The notes below the pieces were generated by a model that worked only from the letters and a program-made list of their open reading frames with translations, made no database searches and had not been told where the DNA came from. From contig CAYWXT010000159.1 of the NCBI GenBank assembly GCA_964462125.1, positions 1-12,948 on the forward strand: 12,948 nucleotides of DNA, read 5' to 3'. A program made the translations under genes and the position numbers. Positions within the stretch are counted from its first letter, which is position 1. Each line of letters starts with the position of its first letter. The DNA is from JAWLFY01 sp964462125. Its GTDB lineage: Bacteria; Planctomycetota; Planctomycetia; Pirellulales; Pirellulaceae. Below, in pieces: positions 1 through 7,448 of this stretch.

Positions 1-690
1 GTCATCAGCACCGCGGGCCGCCTCGACGCGCCGTCCCTTGGAATCCAACAACGTCAACTGCCCGATCAAGGCCGAGTCGAGCGATTGGGCCTGCAACCGC
101 AGCGTCACCCGCTCGTCGGCCGCTAGTTCGATCGCAAACCAGTCGACCTGCTCGGCGCTGGCCTGCGCCGCCACGATTGATTCGACATCGATCGAGGTCG
201 CCTCTTCGAGTCGATGGCCAATCGACGGAGGAATCGACCATGGCTGCTCGGTGGCCAGAAAGATCCGCGGGTTGGAGACACCGAGGCGACCGACCAGCCG
301 CACCTCATAGCGTCCCGGAGCCAACTCGTCTGGCAGCGTGACGCGAAACCGCCGCGGAGACTCGTTCGCGTCTTCAGACTCCGCGTCACCGCCAGGGGTC
401 ACCGGCTCTGACTGAATCGACGGGTCGGAGAACCACAAGCGGTCGACCTCATCGATCTGATTACCGGAAGCAACCTGAACGTCAAACTCGGTTCCGATTT
501 GCCCGCCGCCGCGGTTGAGCGAACCGAGTTCGACCCCCGGAAGCTGTGCTGATACCGGGGTGAGACTTCCTTGAAATGATATCGCCAGGCAAGAGATCAG
601 GGCTGCCAGAAGACAAACGGTTGTGGAGCGGGTCGCGGGCCTGTTTGAAGTGGAACAGTTCCCGCGAGGATCGGAGTCGGAACAACTCAT
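1..690 (-). CDS. Exported PPC-domain protein (C-terminal part beyond window)
   Basis: An open frame of 230 codons runs from an ATG at 690 to the left edge without a stop, so the gene is partial. An in-frame TGA lies about 40 bases upstream of the ATG, which limits the start to this ATG or a nearby GTG. Residues 17-48 form a Sec signal peptide: Arg-containing start, hydrophobic stretch VCLLAALISCLAISF (25-39), and a VSA|Q cleavage site after residue 48. Residues about 49-147 look like the N-terminal Ig/TIG-like module of planctomycete surface proteins, with RGGGQIGTEFDVQV near 60 and a GRYEVRLVGRLGVSNPRIF stretch near 126-144. From about residue 160 a bacterial pre-peptidase C-terminal (PPC) domain begins, with the typical VDWFAIELAADERVTLRL at 182-199. 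The function is unknown; such proteins are exported and may bind polymers or partners at the surface. It lies 119 bp after the DUF1549/DUF1553 gene on the same strand and is probably in that operon. The domain call is by pattern recognition, not a profile search. Confidence 0.85.
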   Translation of the reverse strand, partial: MSCSDSDPRGNCSTSNRPATRSTTVCLLAALISCLAISFQGSLTPVSAQLPGVELGSLNRGGGQIGTEFDVQVASGNQIDEVDRLWFSDPSIQSEPVTPGGDAESEDANESPRRFRVTLPDELAPGRYEVRLVGRLGVSNPRIFLATEQPWSIPPSIGHRLEEATSIDVESIVAAQASAEQVDWFAIELAADERVTLRLQAQSLDSALIGQLTLLDSKGRRVEAARGADD

Positions 691-809
691 GAAATCGTAT
701 CGGCTCCGCGAAACCGGATGTAAAGCCACGTGACATCAACGTCACCACCTCGCACCATCCTACCCGACGGAAGGAAGCCGGCGGCAGGAGACGGGCAACA
801 CGCGGCCGA

Positions 810-3485
810 TCAGTGATTGAACATGAATGCTTTGGAATTGATGATCGACCAGATCACGTCCTCGTAGGCGGCCGCCCGGTCCGATTTTTCCTTCAGGTAG
901 GCGAGCAGTGATTGGCGCTCGTCCGGCCTCGGGTCACGCGATAGGGCAATCCGGAACAGCTCGTCAATTTTGGCTTCGTCCGTCCGTGACTCGTCGACCG
1001 CCAGCGCCGCGGCTCGGCCTTCGGGATCCGCCAATTTCTCCTGGATCTGTTCGCTGTTGAGCAGGTGCAGACTTTGCGCCAGGTTGGCCTCTTGTGACCG
1101 CTCACACTCGCAAGCGGTATCCGCTTGGGGCCGTCCGAACACTTCCAGAAAATACGAATCGAATCCGGTATCGGGGAGGGTCACCGCCCGCGTCCCCGCC
1201 GGCATCCCGGCAAACCGGCTCGGGCTGCCGGTGACGCGGTCGACCGCATCGAGCAATACTTCCGCCGTCAATCGCTTGGGGTAAAACCGGGAATGGCTCC
1301 GCTGATCGGCGAGATTCTGGTCCTGAGGTTCACTTGCCAGTGCGTAGGCGTTGGACCGGCAGATCAATCGGATGAGTTCCTTCAGATCATAGCCCGACTC
1401 GACAAACGAAACCGCCAGAGCATCGAGCAGTTCAGGGTTCGATGGCGGATTGGTGATTCGCAGGTCGTCTTCCGGCTCGACCAGTCCTCGGCCCATGAAG
1501 TGTTTCCAATATCGATTGACCAACGCCTTGGCGAAGAAGGGGTTGTCCGCCTCAACCATCCAATCGACCAAGTGGGCACGCGGATCGTCGGTTGGCGGGA
1601 TCGACAACTCGTCTCCGTTCAGGCCGGAGGGTGGAAGCGACTGGCCTGTCTTCGGATGCGGCGCGGCCGCGGCGCCGACCGTCGATACGAACCGCGCGTC
1701 GCTGGGCTCGCTCGCGTCCTTACGCGAGACGCGTGAAAAGAACGCGGCCATCTGGGCGTAGTCGTCCTGGCCCCATTTCTCAAAGGGATGATGATGACAG
1801 CGGGCGCACTGGATCCGCTGGCCCAAAAACAATTGCGCGGCGTCCTCCAGCCGTTGATTGGCGTCGGGGACTTGGCGGAACCAGGCAACCGGCGGGTTGC
1901 TGGCGACGCTTCCCGATGCCGTCAGGATGTCTCGGACAAAAACATCGTACGGTTTGTTCTCGTCCAGACTGTCTCGGATCCAGCCGTGAAAGGCCACGGT
2001 CCCGAACGACAGGCCACCACCGGTTCGCTGATTGCGAAGGATCGCGTTCCACTTTGCCGCGAAGTGCTCGGCATAGTCTTGGCTTTCCAATAACCGGTCA
2101 ATCAACCGATCCCGTTTGTCCTCCGCGGTGTCGGCTTCGAACGCGGCGATCTCATCCAGCGCTGGCAACCGTCCGGTGATATCGAGCGTGACTCGTCGCT
2201 GGAACGTCGCATCGTCACAGGGAGGCGAGGCGGGAATCTGCAGCGAACGAAGCTTGGCGAACACATGCTCGTCGACCAGGTTCCGCGTCGCCGGGAACGC
2301 GAGCGATTCACCGGGATCGCCCCGGGCGAGCGGGATGTCGGCGCGAAACACCGTCACATGACCTTGGTATCGAGCCATGACGGCGACGTCGCCGACGAGT
2401 TGACCGAGTTCGACGAACCCGGTTTCCGAAACGGCAGCCATCGCGGGGGCGTTGGATTCATAGAGCGCTGCACGCGTGACGTCTTCGACCGTGCCATCGG
2501 TGTACGTTGCCACGATGGAGAGTTGTTGTTGTGCCCCCGCCGTTAGCCGGCGATGGTCGGGAAAGACATCGATCGATGCCAGCTGGGGTTCTTCACCGGT
2601 ACCGTAGGGCATTCCTTGGGCGATCCAGCGTCGCAGCAGCCGATACTCGTGACTCTCCTTCTCCAGCTGCTCGCCGCCGCCGTGGGGTGACGCGTTGGTC
2701 GCCTTCCGGAGCAGCAGGCTGTGGTCCGGAGCGGCGGGAAAGACCCGCCGGCCTCGCGATTCACGCACCAGGTGTTCATAGTCTTCCTGGGGTTCGAAAC
2801 CCAGCAGTGACAGTTTGAAACCGTTTTGGCCGGCAATCTTGCCGTGGCACCCGCCGCCGTTGCAGCCGAGTTTGGTGAAGATCGGCACAATCTGAGTGGG
2901 GAAACTGATCGGCCGCTCGGCATCGGTGCCCGTGACACGCAGCTCGCAGTCCGCGGTCAGCTCACCGCTCGTGGCGGTCACCTTCACGGCACCGTCGGAC
3001 AACGGAGTGACCAAGCCGTCCGCGTCAATCTGGACAATGCCACCGGGCTCGGCCGTGTAGGCCGCGTCGCGGGTTTGATCGTGCAACCGCCCATCGGCGT
3101 CACGGCCGGTGACGAGCAACTGCAGGCGGCTGTCACGGCCTTGCAAGATGTTTGCCGGCCCAGGTTGATCGTTGTCGATCGTCAACTCCGACAGACTCAC
3201 CGGCGCCGCGAGATCGTTGTCGCTGGTAGCGCGCCCCTCCCCGCCGGCCGGCTCCACCGCGGAAGCCGCTTCATTTCCGTTGGCCACACCGATCGACAGC
3301 AGCAACACGGGAATCAGAATCGAGGTCACTGCGGGAACGAAACGTCGCGCACCAAATCGTTCGCGTGGTCGGCTGAACCCGGCGACCCTGCCGGTCACGC
3401 CGACAGGGAAAAGCGGGGGCAACCAAGTGGAGCGCCGACGCATTCGGGCGTCACTCGCGGCGCCGCATTGTAGATCGTTCGCCAT
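810..3485 (-). CDS. Secreted DUF1549/DUF1553 protein with two haem-c-like motifs and Ig-like (BIG2) domains
   Basis: The product has 891 residues. A long basic N-terminus precedes a hydrophobic segment at about 50-69 (VPAVTSILIPVLLLSIGVAN), a Sec signal or anchor. A bacterial Ig-like (BIG2) domain follows at about 118-187. At 208-214 lies CNGGGCH, a CX4CH haem-c-like motif followed by GKIAGQNGFKLSLLGF, which marks the planctomycete cytochrome-like module. A second BIG2-like domain lies at about 300-385. DUF1549 spans about 403-590 and contains a canonical CXXCH (CARCH, 560-564). DUF1553 spans about 635-885 (NRYWKHFMGRGLVEPEDD at 657-674). The start is set by overlap with the previous gene: the TGA of the DUF1501 gene and this ATG share one base (TGATG), implying translational coupling. 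Met15 is an alternative start nearer the hydrophobic segment. Family members are exported proteins, usually paired with DUF1501 proteins; their biochemical role is not established. Haem binding is inferred from the motifs only. Confidence 0.93.
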   Translation of the reverse strand: MANDLQCGAASDARMRRRSTWLPPLFPVGVTGRVAGFSRPRERFGARRFVPAVTSILIPVLLLSIGVANGNEAASAVEPAGGEGRATSDNDLAAPVSLSELTIDNDQPGPANILQGRDSRLQLLVTGRDADGRLHDQTRDAAYTAEPGGIVQIDADGLVTPLSDGAVKVTATSGELTADCELRVTGTDAERPISFPTQIVPIFTKLGCNGGGCHGKIAGQNGFKLSLLGFEPQEDYEHLVRESRGRRVFPAAPDHSLLLRKATNASPHGGGEQLEKESHEYRLLRRWIAQGMPYGTGEEPQLASIDVFPDHRRLTAGAQQQLSIVATYTDGTVEDVTRAALYESNAPAMAAVSETGFVELGQLVGDVAVMARYQGHVTVFRADIPLARGDPGESLAFPATRNLVDEHVFAKLRSLQIPASPPCDDATFQRRVTLDITGRLPALDEIAAFEADTAEDKRDRLIDRLLESQDYAEHFAAKWNAILRNQRTGGGLSFGTVAFHGWIRDSLDENKPYDVFVRDILTASGSVASNPPVAWFRQVPDANQRLEDAAQLFLGQRIQCARCHHHPFEKWGQDDYAQMAAFFSRVSRKDASEPSDARFVSTVGAAAAPHPKTGQSLPPSGLNGDELSIPPTDDPRAHLVDWMVEADNPFFAKALVNRYWKHFMGRGLVEPEDDLRITNPPSNPELLDALAVSFVESGYDLKELIRLICRSNAYALASEPQDQNLADQRSHSRFYPKRLTAEVLLDAVDRVTGSPSRFAGMPAGTRAVTLPDTGFDSYFLEVFGRPQADTACECERSQEANLAQSLHLLNSEQIQEKLADPEGRAAALAVDESRTDEAKIDELFRIALSRDPRPDERQSLLAYLKEKSDRAAAYEDVIWSIINSKAFMFNH

Positions 3486-4831
3486 CAGGTCAGCTCAGCA
3501 ATCGGTTCGTGATCGACAAGGAATTGTGGGCGGCCGGTGGGATCGGCGATCGTGACATTCGACGTGTCGATGCCCAAGGTGTGGTAGAGCGTCGCTGCGA
3601 TCTCCTGCATGTCCACCGGCCGTTCTTTCGGCTCTTCGCCCAGCCGGTTGGTCGCCCCGATGGCCTGGCCGGTGCGGAGCCCGCCTCCGGCCAGATAGGC
3701 GCAACTGACCTTCGTCCAGTGATCCCGTCCGGCGTTGGGATTGATCTTGGGCGTTCGCCCGAACTCACCCCACACAACGATCGCAACATCGTCGAGCATC
3801 CCTCGGCTGTCGAGGTCCTCGATCAAGGCGCTGAGGCACTGATCGAGTTTGCTGCCATGGTCCCGCACCATGTCGAAGTTTTTCCCGTGACTGTCCCAAC
3901 GGCCGTAACTCAGACTGACCACCCGCGCGCCGGCTTCGATCAGTCGGCGGGCGATCAGCAGATGATCATTGCAGGTCGGTGCGCCGTCGTATTGGTACTG
4001 GTACGGTTTGCCGTCGCCGTATCGCTCGACGACTTTTGGGTCCTCCTTGGAGAGGTCCAAGGCATCGACGAGCTTGCTACTGGTCAACACGTCGAGTGCC
4101 CGTTGGCCGAATGCATCCATCCCATCCATGGCGCCGGAGATATCGATGTCGCGGCGGAGTGTGTCGATTTCGTTGAGCAAGCGGCGGCGGTCGCCGAGCC
4201 GGTCGAGTGTGATCCCGTTGAGGGTCATATTGCTCATCCCCGGTCCATCCGGTTTGAATGGCGCATGAGCGGAACCAAGAAAGCCGGGGGAACCGGAGTC
4301 GGACCACGGCACATGACTGGTCGGTTCGGCCAGTCCGACATAGGGCGGTACCGACGGATCGACAGGGCCGAACAACTTGGAAACGGCTGAGCCGATCGCG
4401 GGGCGGCCGCCGATGCTCTTCAACTCCTGTGTCTTCCACCCCGTCATGCATTGGAAACCGTCATGGCGTCCCTCGCAGCCGACAACGCTGCGGATCACCG
4501 CCGCCTTGTCCATCAGCCCGGCGAGCTTGGGGAATACTTCACAGATTTCGATACCCGGCACATTGGTCGGGATCGGGCGGAACTCACCCCGAATCTCACT
4601 CGGTGCCTCCGTCTTGATTTCCCACATATCCTGGTGCGGTGGGCCGCCGGCAAGAAAGATGTTGATGATCGACTTGTGGCCGCTAGACCCCTGCCCGCTA
4701 GCCGCCTCGGCACGCATCAGATCGGCCAGGGTCAAGCCTCCCGCCGCAAAGGACATCGCCCCAATCTGCAAAAAGGAACGCCGATGAACGCCGTCACAAA
4801 AACGACTTCCAGGACCGAAAACAGAGAGCAT
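3485..4831 (-). CDS. DUF1501 family protein, Tat-exported, alkaline-phosphatase-like fold
   Basis: The product has 448 residues. The frame is open to an ATG at 4957, but the ATG at 4831 is preferred: a strong GGAGGA ribosome-binding site lies 7 bases upstream, and the protein then starts MLSVFGPGSRFCDG, the usual start of this family. Residues 16-22 read HRRSFLQ, close to the twin-arginine consensus, followed by a weakly hydrophobic stretch and AEA near 41-43, so export by Tat is likely. Family motifs are clear: AGGPPHQDMWEIK (61-73), GRHDGFQCMTGW (121-132), SYGRWDSHGKNFD (308-320), WGEFGRTPKINPNAGRDHW (354-372) and the terminal ADPTGRPQFLVD (429-440). DUF1501 belongs to the alkaline phosphatase/sulfatase-like superfamily, and the Asp/His residues of these motifs are plausible metal ligands, but no substrate is known. 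It is the first gene of the leftward operon and is coupled to the DUF1549/DUF1553 gene by a TGATG overlap. Confidence 0.94.
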   Translation of the reverse strand: MLSVFGPGSRFCDGVHRRSFLQIGAMSFAAGGLTLADLMRAEAASGQGSSGHKSIINIFLAGGPPHQDMWEIKTEAPSEIRGEFRPIPTNVPGIEICEVFPKLAGLMDKAAVIRSVVGCEGRHDGFQCMTGWKTQELKSIGGRPAIGSAVSKLFGPVDPSVPPYVGLAEPTSHVPWSDSGSPGFLGSAHAPFKPDGPGMSNMTLNGITLDRLGDRRRLLNEIDTLRRDIDISGAMDGMDAFGQRALDVLTSSKLVDALDLSKEDPKVVERYGDGKPYQYQYDGAPTCNDHLLIARRLIEAGARVVSLSYGRWDSHGKNFDMVRDHGSKLDQCLSALIEDLDSRGMLDDVAIVVWGEFGRTPKINPNAGRDHWTKVSCAYLAGGGLRTGQAIGATNRLGEEPKERPVDMQEIAATLYHTLGIDTSNVTIADPTGRPQFLVDHEPIAELT

Positions 4832-5114
4832 CGTTGGATCCTCCGACGCGAGGGGTAGGAGCGAAGTGCCGTCACTCATTGCCGGCATCTCAATGGCAGG
4901 GGAGGGGCTGGGCCCTTTCAGGCCGAGCGGAGGGGACTGGAATCGAAAAAATTTCAAGGGGTGTGTTCATCCAATGCACCGCCGACCGCTATGGTATCGG
5001 ACTGATAATCGCGAAAGCAAGCATTCTTCGGGGTTTTCGACCTTTCGTGAACTCTTTTGTGTTTCGCAAGCGCCCGAATCCTCTGACCGTGTCCCCGTAG
5101 ATGCCCACCCCCTG
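4832..5114. other. Divergent intergenic region between the DUF1501 operon and the SDR gene
   Basis: These 283 bases separate two outward-facing gene sets, so promoters for both should lie here. No convincing pair of -35 and -10 boxes was found. A weak rightward candidate is TTCATC at 4966-4971 with TATGGT at 4990-4995 (18-base spacer), and a GATAAT occurs near 5005. Long frames cross the region on both strands, but they are upstream extensions of the flanking genes and show no family similarity. No hairpin terminator or repeat stands out. Confidence 0.45.
4839..4844 (-). promoter_or_regulatory. Ribosome-binding site deciding the DUF1501 start
   Basis: Read on the minus strand this is GGAGGA, 7 bases before the ATG at 4831. 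It is a near-perfect Shine-Dalgarno sequence and is the reason for choosing this start over the ATG at 4957, which would add 42 residues in front of the twin-arginine signal. Confidence 0.8.
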
Positions 5115-6164
5115 ATGTCACATTCAAATCTGTCCCACGACCCCCCACCACACACGACCGACGAGCTGGACGAGCGGATCACCCGGCCCTCCGACGCTGT
5201 CGTGCAGGCGATCGCCGAGTGCGACGGTGACTTTGCCGTGCTCGGGGCAGCGGGCAAAATGGGCTATCACGTCAGTCGCATGCTGACCCGCGCGCTCGAT
5301 CGCCTCGGTCGGTCCGATCGTGTCCTGACGGTCTCCCGGTTTTCGGACCCGCCGGCCCGACAACGATTTGAAGCGGCCGGATTCACCACGATTGCAGCCG
5401 ACCTCAGTGACCCCGACCAAGTCGTTCAAGTCCCCCTGGCACGAAACGTCATCTATTTGGCCGGGGTCAAGTTCGGCACCTCCACCGCTCCCGATCTGTT
5501 GGACCGGATGAACGTCCAAATGCCACGGTTGATCGCGGAACGATTTCGTGACGCGCGAACCGTGGCACTCTCGACCGGCTGTGTCTATTCCTTCGTGACG
5601 CCAGAATCGGGTGGATCGACCGAACAAGATCCGACGGACCCTCCGGGAGACTATGCGCGATCATGCCTGGGCCGGGAACACGCGTTCGTCGAGGGGTCGA
5701 AGCGGCATGGAACACCGTGTGCCCTGGTGCGGTTGAACTATTCGATCGATCTCCGTTACGGCGTCCTCGTTGACTTGGCTCAAAAGGTCATGGCCGGGGA
5801 GCCGATCGATGTCACCACGGGATACGTCAACGTGATTTGGCAGGGTGACGCCGTCGCCCAAATCCTCCAGTGTTTCTCCGTGCTCGGTTCACCACCACGG
5901 ATCATCAACGTCACCGGCACCGAGGTCTTGCCAGTCCGCGACTTGGCCAAGCGGTTTGCCGAACGTTTGGGAGTTGCCGTCTCCTTTCATGGTCAGGAAG
6001 CACCGACCGCTTGGCTGAGCAACAGTGGTCGCGCCGAGCAATGGTTCGGACCACCCCAAGTTGGCGTCGACCAGATGATCGACTGGATCGCCCAGTGGTT
6101 GACAGATGGTGGAGCAACCTACAGCAAACCAACCCACTTCGAGAACCGTTCGGGACAGTACTGA
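5115..6164 (+). CDS. NAD(P)-dependent epimerase/dehydratase-like protein (extended SDR family)
   Basis: The product has 349 residues. The ATG at 5115 is chosen because it gives a normal length, about 40 residues before the Rossmann fold; the frame is open further upstream to 4866 but that stretch shows no family similarity. There is no clear Shine-Dalgarno sequence. The N-terminal Rossmann motif FAVLGAAGKMGYHV contains GxxGxxG at residues 44-50. YLAGVKFG (114-121) and LSTGCVYSF (152-160) match the strands lining the cofactor and active site of nucleotide-sugar epimerases. The active-site tyrosine is recognisable in DYARSCLGRE (179-188), but the lysine of YxxxK is Cys184 (codon 5664-5666). VNVIWQGDAVAQILQCF (238-254) and IINVTGTEVLPVRDLA (264-279) are typical C-terminal substrate-domain segments. 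The next gene, an aldolase-family protein, begins 5 bases after the stop, so the two are probably co-transcribed and act on related substrates. The substrate is unknown and loss of the lysine makes ordinary epimerase chemistry uncertain. Confidence 0.88.
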   Translation: MSHSNLSHDPPPHTTDELDERITRPSDAVVQAIAECDGDFAVLGAAGKMGYHVSRMLTRALDRLGRSDRVLTVSRFSDPPARQRFEAAGFTTIAADLSDPDQVVQVPLARNVIYLAGVKFGTSTAPDLLDRMNVQMPRLIAERFRDARTVALSTGCVYSFVTPESGGSTEQDPTDPPGDYARSCLGREHAFVEGSKRHGTPCALVRLNYSIDLRYGVLVDLAQKVMAGEPIDVTTGYVNVIWQGDAVAQILQCFSVLGSPPRIINVTGTEVLPVRDLAKRFAERLGVAVSFHGQEAPTAWLSNSGRAEQWFGPPQVGVDQMIDWIAQWLTDGGATYSKPTHFENRSGQY

Positions 6165-6169
6165 GAGCC

Positions 6170-7213
6170 ATGACGAGTCACCAGTGGCGTTCGCACCTCG
6201 CCGCAGGCCAAGCGATCCCCGCCTGCCCCCTGACACTTCATTCCGACGGCCGTTGGTCGGAGCGGCATCAGCGGGCGGTCCTGCGGTACTACTTGGACGC
6301 CGGCGCCGGTGGTATCGCGGTCGGTGTGCATTCAACCCAGTTCGCAATCCGTGACCCCAAGCATGGACTATTCGAACCGCTGTTGCGATTCGCCGCAGAG
6401 GTGATCGATCGCGAACGTGCCCCGGGAACAACACCCTTGATCAAGATCGCCGGGCTTTGTGGCGAGACCCCGCAAGCGGTTGCGGAGGCTCGACTCGCAA
6501 CCTCCCTCGGCTACCACGCAGGCTTGCTCAGCCTGACCGCCGTGGCGAAGGCGCCCGATGCCATCGTCCTGGAACATTGTCGTCGTATCGCCGAGGTGAT
6601 GCCGATCGTCGGCTTTTACCTCCAGCCGGCGGTCGGTGGTCGCGTTCTGCCCTATGAATTCTGGCGCGCCTTCGCCGAGATCGAAAACGTCGTGGCGATC
6701 AAGATCGCCCCCTTCCACCGCTACCGCACGCTCGATGTGGTCCGCGCGGTGGTCGACGCGGGCCGCGACGATATCGCGCTGTACACCGGCAACGACGACA
6801 ACATCGTGGTCGATTTGCTGACCCAGTTTCCGTTCGGCGATCCGCCGCGAAGAATCGTCGGCGGCTTGCTCGGCCAGTGGAGCGTTTGGACGCGGCGAGC
6901 GGTCGAGATGTTGAAGGAGATCAAGGCCGCCCGTGACCAGCCCACGATCCCGGCAGGTTGGCTGTCGACCGCCGCAGCCTTGACCGACGCCAACGCAGCG
7001 GTTTTCGACGCTGCCGGTGAGTTCACCGGATGTATCCCCGGGATCATGGAAGTCCTCCGCCGCCAAGGACTCGCGCCGTCAAATCGCTGCCTGGATCCCA
7101 ACGAAGTCCTCTCCCCGGGGCAGGGCGAACAGATCGATCGCGTCGCCCAAGCCTATCCAGAACTCGTCGACGACACCTTCGTCCGTCAACACCTCGACCG
7201 CTGGCTGAACTGA
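6170..7213 (+). CDS. Dihydrodipicolinate synthase/N-acetylneuraminate lyase family protein (class I aldolase)
   Basis: The product has 347 residues. The frame is open upstream to 5870, but that stretch overlaps the epimerase-like gene; the ATG at 6170, 5 bases after the upstream TGA and behind a weak GAGAG, gives the normal family start (HLAAGQAIPACPLTL). A TIM barrel is expected. Visible family landmarks are the early strand GAGGIAVGVHSTQF (45-58), which replaces the GTTGE loop of DapA; Tyr150 in GFYLQP, matching the proton-relay tyrosine; and Lys178 in VVAIKIAPF, matching the Schiff-base lysine. YTGNDD (205-210) and GGLLGQWSVWTRRAVE (231-246) follow. The missing GTTGE loop argues against a true DapA; the substrate is more likely another 2-keto acid or keto sugar acid. 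It is the second gene of a tight pair with the SDR gene, and a REP-like hairpin lies 15 bases after its stop. The family is certain; the reaction is not. Confidence 0.9.
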   Translation: MTSHQWRSHLAAGQAIPACPLTLHSDGRWSERHQRAVLRYYLDAGAGGIAVGVHSTQFAIRDPKHGLFEPLLRFAAEVIDRERAPGTTPLIKIAGLCGETPQAVAEARLATSLGYHAGLLSLTAVAKAPDAIVLEHCRRIAEVMPIVGFYLQPAVGGRVLPYEFWRAFAEIENVVAIKIAPFHRYRTLDVVRAVVDAGRDDIALYTGNDDNIVVDLLTQFPFGDPPRRIVGGLLGQWSVWTRRAVEMLKEIKAARDQPTIPAGWLSTAAALTDANAAVFDAAGEFTGCIPGIMEVLRRQGLAPSNRCLDPNEVLSPGQGEQIDRVAQAYPELVDDTFVRQHLDRWLN

Positions 7214-7228
7214 AACAGGAGGCAACTG

Positions 7229-7263
7229 AAAAAGGGGTCAGGACTCTTTTTCGGGACTCGTCC
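7229..7263. repeat. REP-like imperfect palindrome, possibly also a terminator
   Basis: At 7229-7251 an A-run, GGGGTCAGGACTC and a T-run form an imperfect hairpin: ten pairs including two G-T wobbles, centred on the AG at 7240-7241. A second small palindrome, GGAC-TC-GTCC, follows at 7254-7263, and GGACTC occurs in both units. It begins 15 bases after the aldolase stop, and the T-run after the stem would also suit a rho-independent terminator for the SDR/aldolase pair. The sequence resembles dispersed REP-type elements linked to IS200-like (RAYT/Y1) transposases in many environmental bacteria; that link is from memory and was not searched. The only copy in this window is this one. Confidence 0.55.
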
Positions 7264-7448
7264 TAACCATCGGGGCGGAAGTCCTGGTTCGCAGTGCGTC
7301 CGCCCTGGTCGTGGCAGCTCGTCACCACCAACTTCGATCGGCAAAATGCTCCGCAACACCGCTCTCGCGGGGGCCGCGATTGGCACCCCCATTTACCGCA
7401 ATCAGCGAGCAAGCGTTACCGACCATTACCAATCATCAGAAAATACAC

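Noticed and set aside
482..748. 88-codon minus-strand frame at the left end.
   Set aside because: It runs in a different frame from the PPC-domain gene, which has a clear signal peptide and domain pattern.
2826..3473. 215-codon plus-strand frame opposite the DUF1549/DUF1553 gene.
   Set aside because: Shadow of a well-supported gene; no recognisable domain.
4966..4995. TTCATC / TATGGT as a sigma70-type promoter for the SDR gene.
   Set aside because: Both boxes are weak matches and a pair this poor is expected by chance; mentioned only in the intergenic entry.
4866..5114. 83-residue N-terminal extension of the SDR frame.
   Set aside because: It crosses the divergent intergenic region, looks unlike protein of this family, and normal length is reached from 5115.
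5870..6169. 100-residue N-terminal extension of the aldolase frame.
   Set aside because: It overlaps the end of the SDR gene in another frame, shows no family similarity, and the ATG at 6170 gives the normal family start.
7311..7448. 46-residue N-terminal extension of CorA.
   Set aside because: No CorA-like sequence before MLRILEV; the stretch has the composition of non-coding DNA.
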